Origin: Chara braunii
Lineage: Eukaryota > Streptophyta > Charophyceae > Charales > Characeae
Reading direction: 5' to 3'
Length of the DNA: 63,027 nucleotides
Assembly (NCBI GenBank): GCA_003427395.1
Contig: BFEA01000510.1
Coordinates: forward strand, 283,032-346,058
The notes beneath the pieces were generated by a model. That model was not told the origin of the DNA. It searched no databases and was given only the letters and a program-made list of their open reading frames with translations. Position numbers and translations under genes: made by a program. This document shows, piece after piece, positions 55,957 to 63,027 of this stretch (the first letter of the stretch is position 1; each line of letters starts with the position of its first letter).

Positions 55957-57303
55957 AGCACCGCGACACTAACATGTTTTAGCGAGCAATACGAGGGTCA
56001 ATGGCGCCCGATTCGAATGAGGCACAGGGCGGAATCCGCCACGCCGCCTGGGAAATCGCACGAAACGGAGTCTGCCGCCAAAAACAAAACAACTTCTAAA
56101 ACCCTCCTCTGAGGCAGTGGGAATCGAACTGTGAGCAGCGAGAACGGAGAGGCGCGATGAGAGGAAAACGGGGGGGACGAAAAAGGAAACGAGAAAATGA
56201 AAACGATTCAAATTTTCTCCCGGTGCGCCTACGTAATCAGGAATCGAACCGTGGGCTACGGGGAAAGGAAAAAAAAAGAAAAAGCGCGTTAGGAGGAAAA
56301 ACGGGAGGGGAACAAAGAGAAATAAAAACAAAAACGACAAAAGAAAAACAAAAATAAAATAAAAACAAAACGAAATAACAAACAAAAAGCAAAAGACAGC
56401 GCGCCAGATGGCGCGTAGAGAAGAACTGAGGGATCTTACCCCTGTGGATAACAGCTGGCCCCGTCGAAAAGGGACTCTTCCTTTACTTTTGTCTTTTATT
56501 TTTTTGTTCTTCTCCAACGACCGAATACCAGTGGCACTGGGGGGGAAGGACAACCCTACTGAGGCACGCCAATGTATCTGTGCCTGTTCTAGCAGAGGAT
56601 TCACTCCCCTTTTGTACATTAGGTAGCGTTGCGCCTGAAGGGAAAATAGGTGCCCATCCCCATACTACACCCGAATTCGACCTTGGGCACCTGGTTTAGC
56701 ACCACGAAAAGGTCGTGGCTGCGGCTGGGAGAAGTAACGGCCATTATGGCCCCTCCTTTGGCTTCAGCTGAGCCATCATGGGCTCCTTGCAGACTCAGCA
56801 CCCCCAACATTGGATCTTTCTGATCCTGGGGGTGGGGTTGAGTGCCGGGGAGAAGACAACAACACATGGGAGTAGGACAGGAGGAATCATAGGGGGATTC
56901 CCGCCATTGAGATCAAAGGATCTCGTGGCTGGGAATCCATTAAAGGGGGAGAAGGGCTTAAGATGAATAGGGTTTCCGCGACGTATCGGCACTGGGAAAA
57001 ATAGCCAGGTACGTCAAACTTTGAAAACTCATGACTCCTACAATAATGGTCAGAAAAATATAAGAAAGACTGTTTCGGAAATGAGACAGTGACAATTATC
57101 TCGTGAGAATTACGAGATGACTAATTGAACTAGCCCTGAATAGATAAAAACGAGAGAAAGAGGAATAGTCAAAGTCAGTCGCACTAAGTGTGCGGATGCG
57201 GTGCGACGACGTCGCACCGTCGATTTTATAAAATTGAGGGCCCAGGGCCATCTCAAATTATTGTCTAGGGGCTAGAGTGTCGAGGCACACTCTCCATCTT
57301 GAC
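55957..57303. other. no recognisable gene
   Basis: A-rich stretch at about 56155-56400 (AAAACGAAATAAAAACAAAA type) gives a long reversed Phe/Leu-rich frame on the minus strand that I reject. 56620-57200 is unique sequence without motifs. A perfect hairpin GGTGCGACGACGTCGCACC lies at about 57200-57218, about 85 bp before the TATA box. Confidence 0.4.
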
Positions 57304-57311
57304 TATAAAAG
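57304..57311 (+). promoter_or_regulatory. TATA box of an LTR-like promoter
   Basis: TATAAAAG in a GC-richer surrounding, followed by repeated AGTCTACTAGAGGAGCTGCT-type blocks (57417-57455) and no long ORF. It fits the U3/R border of an LTR or the promoter of a non-coding transcript. Activity is not shown. Confidence 0.5.
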
Positions 57312-59072
57312 CAGGCAGTGCCCAGCAGTTGCCACACAAGGAGCACGTGTCGTAAGAGTGGTCGCACACTCTATGGCATTTGTGAGTTGCGGGAGTGCTT
57401 AGGGAGTGCTGTTGGGAGTCTACTAGAGGAGCTGCTGGGAGTCTACTAGAGGAGGAGCCACCATAGCCACAAGGTGGAGACACCTTGCTACCACCTTGGG
57501 TTGGTACCGGACCTGCGGCACATGTGCTAGGGACCACTCCATTGGAGCAGGAACTCACCTCCAAGACTCAAGGGAGCAACATTTTGGACTTAGCTTCGGC
57601 CAAGGGCCGGGTTCTATTATTTTGAGCTGGGACGTGGCCGACGTAGGGGAGCATGCTACCAGAGTAATCAAGCGGCAAGGCTACGTCCGCATGCGGAGGA
57701 GCGTTACCAGCCTTGTCCTACGTGGGCGTCGAGATAATTTTGTGAGAGTGTCGTGGGACAACCGTTGGGCCTGTTTTTTTTATACCAAGACAGTGCCTTT
57801 TATTTTGGAAGCAAGGATGTCGGGTTGCGGCGCGACAAGGAGATGGTACCGCTCACCTGCTTGTTGGCGGTTCACCAATTAATTTTGTGTGGCATTCCAA
57901 GTGTGTCGTCGTGATCAGAGGGAGGTGCCGAGTGCGACACATGCTCAAGGCGGGCGCTGGTGCGAACTTGTGGTGGTGTGACGCAAGGGATTTTTTTTTT
58001 TTGTAGCGGGAACGGCGCAAGTCCTTGACGTTTTGGCATGGTGGAACCCTTGGTACCAGTCCTTGGCACCATTGGGACTATTTGTGACTACGCCGCATCG
58101 ACGGTCCTATTGATTGGACCTCGGACACCTCGACGTCAAGGATCTATTTCGAGGTGCGTCGACAACCGTCATTACATTGGGCCCGGCGGGACCAATTTGG
58201 AACCAGAAGTGCCACTCATCACTTGTGGGACTTGCCGGAGCAGGCAAGGACCTCTCAATAATTGTTGAGGTTGACGGCGCTTGTGATTTTCTATTCAAAA
58301 CATTTTGGAGCGTGGTTGGCGTTCAAGATTCAGCTCGACTTTCTTGGGTGAGCCGGTCGGCATCACCGACACTTCATTCAAGGTCAGTTAATGACTCAGA
58401 CCTCTCACTCCCCACGTGAAACCACACTTTGCTTGCCCCATTTCTATTTCCTTGAATATTCAGTNGAAAGAAAGAAAGGNTGGNTTGTGTGTGCTCAAAN
58501 GTGANAAGGGAAGTGTTGTCTGACCTTGAGTGTTTCTGCCCACCATTGGAATACGTCTTGACTTTGTACTTTTGTTGCAGNCATGTGAGNAAAAACTTTG
58601 TATGTCNAACGAGGACTGGGGTCTTGCGGATGAGACGCTCCGCCTATGAAAAACTCAAATGTTTTTTTTTGTTTTGGTTCATAAGATCCTTGGTCGATTG
58701 AGGCTCATGAGGGAGGGATCTTGTCATTGATTTTGTCTTCCTTTGTTCGCTTAGGCGATCTCCGCATTAGGAGTTCAACGATGTGGGCCGTTCGTTACCC
58801 TACTATGACGCGACCCTCACCTATTACCCGCGAGAAGAATTGTAGGACGCGGCAAAACGGGTCGATAAGGCTCCACTATTTTACCCTTTTGCCTTCTTTT
58901 CTGAATTATCCGGCGCCTAGGAAATAACTCTGATAAGCACGCACCTAGCAGCCTCGTCTGGCTTGAGGAGCACCACGGAAGGATGGGTAGCTTCCAACTC
59001 CCCTTGGCCTTATGGGACTAAGCAGCGATAGGAATCGCTCTACATTTACCCCGCGCACGCTTGACGTCGTTC
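57312..59072. other. no recognisable gene
   Basis: Contains a tandem duplication of a 24-bp AGTCTACTAGAGGAG unit (57417-57455) and several ambiguous bases (58465-58607). Short frames such as 57496-57882 and 58114-58419 lack motifs. It may be LTR/leader sequence downstream of the TATA box at 57304. Confidence 0.4.
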
Positions 59073-59083
59073 TATATAAATAG
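59073..59083 (+). promoter_or_regulatory. canonical plant-type TATA box
   Basis: TATATAAATAG preceded by a TGACGTCG element (59062-59069). The first ATG of a coding-like frame lies 127 bp downstream (59210), a normal leader length. Confidence 0.6.
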
Positions 59084-59209
59084 CCCAGCCTCTCGTATAT
59101 TTCACTTCACTACAAGGTTTTTGTGTTGCCGGTTCCTTTTCTAGGAGGACGACGGAAGTTAGTTCGCCGCGGCCTCCATTGCTTATCGTGCCGAGTCTTG
59201 GACAAGGGA

Positions 59210-59803
59210 ATGAGTCGGTCAGTCGGAGAAATGGGGGCGAGGGTAGCAGACAACACGGGCGCCGCAAGCGGTGCCGCCTCGAGCAGTTCACGACGGAGGG
59301 TCGCGACAGTCGCCACCATCATGCTGTTTCCAAGCAAGACGGAGGCAAGGGCGTCTACTGTAGCCGTGGGAGGTTTTAGGCAAGGATGGGCGAGAGTCGG
59401 CCGCATGGTCTTCCATCCCGCGGACGTCTTCCCGGACGAGGTGGAGCGCAGGGAGGACCAGGGAACCCTTTAAAACCCGCCACGGATTTATGCATTTGTG
59501 ACAACGGCCATGAAGCTGGTTCTAAGCGTCGGCGTCTTCCCCCTTAGGAAGAAGCATTGGTTCGGCGTCGGGGTCATGTATGACGTCGTGAACAAGTCTA
59601 TCCACTGCAAGTTCAAGGACGAGATCAGGCGGTTGTCCCTACGCATTATGCGGAACCACCACGCTCGGCAGGGACCATTCATATACATCGAGCATTACGA
59701 TCGCGTCGGACCATACGATGTCGGATTCCGTGTTGCGGAGAGATGTGATGATGAGGCCCTCGAGCGGCAGGAGGAGAATTTGCTGAAACTCTTTCGTATC
59801 TGA
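59210..59803 (+). CDS. unrecognised ORF A, one in-frame TAA
   Basis: ATG 59210 opens a frame that continues to TGA 59801 with a single TAA at 59471-59473. The first part is Ala/Ser/Arg-rich (GAASGAASSSSRRR) and ends in a charged segment. The second (about 110 codons) looks well folded: VGVFPLRKKHWFGVGVMYDV, KDEIRRLSLRIM, GPFIYIEHYDRVGPYDV and ERQEENLLKLF. It could be two proteins or one broken one. No family is recognised. It sits under the TATA box at 59073 and immediately before ORF B, which suggests one transcript. Confidence 0.45.
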
Positions 59804-59825
59804 TGATGGCTCCTTGTGATGCAGG

Positions 59826-60341
59826 ATGGCTGGAGCTAGGCGTGACCTGACGATCCTCAGGTATCTCCTGATTCGAGATACGAACGATGCAGACCGCATC
59901 GCCTGGGCGGAGAGGATGTCGATGGTGTTCGATGGGACTCCGACTAGATGGCTCGGCTTTGTCGGAATCGTCAATGACGGACGTGGGTTCCTTCCGGAAG
60001 AGCGATCGGAGATTCGACCGAACGTGATTCGGCGTCCGAACGAGTTGCAGGAGCATACAAAGTATTTCAATCGTGTCTTGAACATGGAGCCTGTCTCTCA
60101 AGTCACCGCTGGAGTACTCTTCAGAAGATCCGGAGCGTGGATGGTGTTCCTTTGGCTTCGAGACACTTCCGCCCGACACCTTAAGCGCCTCGGTGTACCT
60201 TTCTGGTCCATCCTGTTGATATTGGCGCGACGAATGACGGAGCTCTACAACACGAACGACCTACGACTAAGATGGGAAGGACGAGTGCGGAGGATGACGA
60301 TTAACGAGGCGATGACCCTTGTACTAGGAGGGACGCAGTGA
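59826..60341 (+). CDS. unrecognised ORF B, 171 codons
   Basis: An intact ATG-to-TGA frame starting 22 bp after the stop of ORF A. Amphipathic throughout: RRDLTILRYLLIRD, WAERMSMVFDGTPTRWLGFV, RPNELQEHTKYFNRVLN, VLFRRSGAWMVFLWLRDTSA, LGVPFWSILLILARRM. The long helices with Arg/Trp suggest a gag-like or nucleic-acid-associated protein, but nothing is diagnostic. The stop lies inside a 34-bp tandem duplication, so the natural C-terminus may have been changed. No intron fits between A and B: a GT..AG pair there would be only about 25 nt. Confidence 0.5.
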   Translation: MAGARRDLTILRYLLIRDTNDADRIAWAERMSMVFDGTPTRWLGFVGIVNDGRGFLPEERSEIRPNVIRRPNELQEHTKYFNRVLNMEPVSQVTAGVLFRRSGAWMVFLWLRDTSARHLKRLGVPFWSILLILARRMTELYNTNDLRLRWEGRVRRMTINEAMTLVLGGTQ

Positions 60342-60373
60342 GGCGATGACCCCTATACTAGGAGGGACGCAAG
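60306..60373. repeat. 34-bp tandem duplication across the stop of ORF B
   Basis: GAGGCGATGACCC, a short variable part, and CTAGGAGGGACGCA occur twice, from 60306 and from 60340. The TGA at 60339-60341 is formed at the junction. Confidence 0.9.
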
Positions 60374-61006
60374 TGGTTTGGATAACAGGGAGTCAAAGGA
60401 AAAATAATAGAGAATGTCTTGGGTATATTGCTACAATGCGGAGTTGCTTTTGCAAATTTGATTCAGTAAGTTCCTGTCTCTGCAAGTTGTGACCGTCGAC
60501 GGTGTCGAGGAGGTGATCCTCTTGTTAGTTTTCACGTACATCAATTGTGGAACGCTCTTCAAAACTTTCTTTTCAACTTTATGAGATAGTGAAGACAAAG
60601 GCATGTTCTTTGTCATCATACCTGCCAAAGATTGTTGTTTCCGCCTTTGGGATGATTCGCTACCTGCATGCTGCATTTGTACATCTTCGTTTGCAACCTC
60701 TATGTGCCTTGGCTGTCATGTAGGTGCTTTTGGTAACGGCTTCAAAAATGTTTGGTTGTAACTCTAATGTGCCTAAATGGGACATCTATGTGTGAATTGG
60801 TTACCACTCTCGCGTGATTGTTAGCAACATTTGTTTATGTCGTGATCGTTTACGTGCATGTGCCTAATTGTAACATCTGAATGTCTCATGTAACCCATAT
60901 ATGTGTTTTCTGCTGCAATGACACCGTCTTTCGGAAAACGTCTTTATAAAAGACTAGGAGTGACTTCGATGGGATTATTCTATATTCACCTATAAGAATT
61001 GTCTGT
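60374..61006. other. 3' flank of ORF B; no gene
   Basis: T-rich, with repeated TTGTAAC / AATGTGCCTAA words near 60740-60880 that could be 3' UTR. A stem pairs GTCTTTTATAAAGAC-like sequence near 60941-60955. No coding motif. Confidence 0.35.
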
Positions 61007-61310
61007 ACTACGGCGAAACGAGCAAAACGCCCCTAGTTGGTCTACCTCTGCGATTGCATGTAAAAACTTTCGTATGTAGATCAGTAGCTCGGTAGGGATA
61101 CGCCTCTGAGGATGGTGATAGCTCCTCAGGGAAGACGAGTTGTGCCTCGCGGGACCCTAACTTGTCGTAGGGGAACGCGAGAAGTACGACTGGCGCACCC
61201 GGCTAGAGCGGCAAAACCCCATTGTTCACCTCGATGAATTTTGGGGGAAGCATTCTGACTCTAAAAAGAAAGATATCAAACTCCTGCGTGATGCGGCCGA
61301 GAGGCCCCCC
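61007..61310 (+). mobile_element. dispersed repeat R1, copy 3 (hairpin segment only)
   Basis: Matches 27760-28170 of copy 2, including CACCTCTGCGATTGCA, TAGCTCGG, both hairpins and CAACTCCTGCGTGA. It keeps the sequence that is lost in the gap of copy 2: a 7-bp perfect stem, CTGAGGA (61106-61112) with TCCTCAG (61123-61129). Confidence 0.7.
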
Positions 61311-62956
61311 TTTATGCGTTACGATGCGAAGGGGGGTCGTTGCGTCCGACAGTGGAACTTCGACGTGTCCTTTTTGTGTGTTCTCGGTCGCATTGGGGAA
61401 AACTCTCGGAATTTTGTGAGGATACGAATAGGCATAGGACTTTTTTTTCCCGCGTCGTCCTCTTCGCGCGCAGATATGGTGATTTCAATTTTGAATTGGT
61501 TTAGGACATAGGCAAGCTGTAACTGTTTCGGTGCCTTTTTCTTTTTCTCTTTGTTGACGGCGCCACGCATACGAAGCTTTCTTCTCTCTCCTCCCCCCCC
61601 CGCTCTATTTCTCGCATCGTTCTCTCCCGCCCTCTTTCCTCCTTCCCCCTCCCTTCTCGCAACTGTTTTCCCTCTCTCTCTCCCGCTTTGATCGATTGCG
61701 CGCTCATTTCCCTTTCTTGATCATCTGAATCTTGGACCCGTCTTGCGCTACTTCTCGCACCCTTTTTTTTCCTTTCGCCTTCGGAACGAGAATCGGAAGC
61801 CTGGTCGATCCTTCGATTACTCTCGCCCACCAATCAGACGCGTGGTACGATAGGATCTGCCTATCGCATGATGAATCTGATTCGCGAAGCTAAGAGTCCC
61901 AAAGAATCAACATGGCTTCCGTAGCGCGCTCCTCGCCAAGTCTTCTCCTCCTCCTTCTTTTCTTACGCTTCGGTTTTCCCCCTGCCTTCTCTCTCCCTTG
62001 CCCCCCTTCTCGCCACTATAAATTTCGCGAACGCTCCCGCAAATCTCTCTTACGTTCTCGACTCCCAAGCCAGCTTCCGGGAAGCAGTGGCTAGGCAGAG
62101 TGTTTGGTGCGAGTCGGAAAGTCCTGTCGAGCTGACGATAGGCTGGCCGGTTGTGCGCTTGATCGCCACGACGGACTGTGGGATCTGGGCGAACCGCGTC
62201 GAGTTTACGTCGGTGGGGTGACGATCGCAGTGGTGGGAGTTAGCATGCGACGGCCGGGATCGTCGGTGCGGGTATGAGGATCGATGATTGGAGTTGAGTG
62301 GGTGGTTGGCCCGGGGCCATATTGGAATTCACGACGAATGCGCCTTTGTTGTTGCGGATCTTTATCTCTGGCGTGAGTGTGCGGCAGCAACGCTGAACTT
62401 CCGTTTTTTGGGATCTTGTCATCTCCTATCTCGACCTTCCTCCTCATCTCTCTCTCTCTCCTCTATCTTTGAATGATGATGTGTCTTGATGCCTGTCCCT
62501 CTCATGAATGAGAATGAATTTATGTGCTCTCCTGTGTGAAGGAACTTCTTCCGGAACTTTTCCATTAGTTTCCTGGGTAATCCCCGGATGTCGAGGAATT
62601 GATTCTCTGGTCTTGTGAGCGGTGGATGCGTGTGTACAATTCCCTCGGTTGATTTCCAACCTGTGCACCCCTGTCATTTTCGCACCTTCCACAGTGAATG
62701 TATGTATGGAGGTGCTTGCCTTTTTGTATTGATTAGGCGCCGCGCTCGGTGGGACTTTGTTCAAGAATGCAAGAGTGTTTAGATCTGTAGTTCTGAATGC
62801 ACTGCGCATGCCATCTGCCTTATGCTGCACGACATCTGCAACCGATCTACAGGGCAGCCTCGAGAAACAAGGCGCCTGGGATCAACGCCGCGGTGGTTTA
62901 CTAAACCTAAGTCGCGGGTCGGTCCCTTATTTACATGCATGATCCAGCTGATGAGT

Positions 62957-62958
<2 letters not shown>
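61311..62958. other. no confident gene; one TATA-like site
   Basis: A pyrimidine-rich part (61560-62010) leads to CTATAAAT at 62016-62023, then unique sequence. The minus-strand frames here are Glu/Arg-rich from the CT bias. The frame at 62444-62830 (minus) has mixed composition but no motif. A core-promoter role of the TATA-like site is possible but unsupported by any ORF behind it. Confidence 0.35.
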
Positions 62959-63007
<49 letters not shown>

Positions 63008-63027
63008 GTCTCTCTCTCTGTCTGTCT
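62959..63027. repeat. (TC)n / GTCT microsatellite at window end
   Basis: TC dinucleotides with GTCTGTCT interruptions near the end. It is cut by the window border. Confidence 0.95.

Noticed and set aside
55969-56619. 216-codon Phe/Leu-rich minus frame resembling a membrane protein
   Set aside because: Reverse strand of an A-rich tract; the apparent membrane segments come from base composition.
59803-59826. Intron joining ORFs A and B
   Set aside because: The only GT..AG pair would give an intron of about 25 nt, too short for known spliceosomal introns of plants.

Overview
This is eukaryotic DNA: a transposon-rich intergenic stretch with long low-complexity tracts, minisatellites, degenerate retrotransposon pieces, a 160-base assembly gap, no bacterial operon structure and no clearly intact host gene. 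The mix of a Ty3/Gypsy pol, a Myb/SANT-domain gene of the plant/algal type, plant-style TATA boxes and very high repeat content suggests a streptophyte plant or alga. A charophyte such as Chara is my best guess, not a proof.

Layout. 0-2.5 kb: a broken Myb/SANT-like DNA-binding gene (minus) next to a CT microsatellite. 2.7-6 kb: copy 1 of a dispersed leader repeat (here called R1) joined to 122-bp tandem units and a minisatellite. 9.1-9.7 kb and 23.6-24.3 kb: two copies of one LTR-like repeat in opposite orientation. 10-19 kb: degenerate tandem duplications, a pyrimidine tract and two minisatellite arrays. 19.2 and 24.5 kb: two SINE-like tRNA-derived heads. 26.3-32 kb: R1 copy 2 with a primer-binding-site-like sequence, followed 3-5 kb later by a decayed gag with two capsid-like regions, possibly one gutted LTR element.

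33.5-42.8 kb is the most interesting part. A minus-strand reading frame of about 5.2 kb resembles a ParB-type domain followed by a degenerate N4/N6 DNA-methyltransferase-like region. It is broken by five in-frame stops, one 1-nt insertion and one 50-bp tandem duplication. In and upstream of this frame lie about 17 same-orientation copies of a 22-bp near-palindrome, four inside the coding tail and thirteen upstream, several of them carried by a tandem array of about 740-bp units. A protein of a DNA-binding family surrounded by a private palindromic repeat suggests an element with its own binding sites.

43.9-46.6 kb: a 919-codon DUF7869-like (RNase H-fold, transposase-like) frame interrupted by one TAG. 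48.2-53.1 kb: a Ty3/Gypsy element whose pol (RT, RNase H, HHCC zinc finger, DD35E integrase, GPY/F) keeps one frame for 3.2 kb despite six stops, with a CCHC gag lying downstream of pol instead of upstream. 53.9-58.4 kb: minisatellite, tRNA-like heads and an LTR-like promoter. 59.0-60.4 kb: a TATA box followed by two consecutive unrecognised ORFs. 61.0-61.3 kb: R1 copy 3. The window ends in a CT microsatellite.

Most coding frames are dead or dying transposon genes. Where family knowledge lets me guess the lost residue, several stops sit where tryptophan would be expected (TGG to TGA or TAG), which fits slow point decay.
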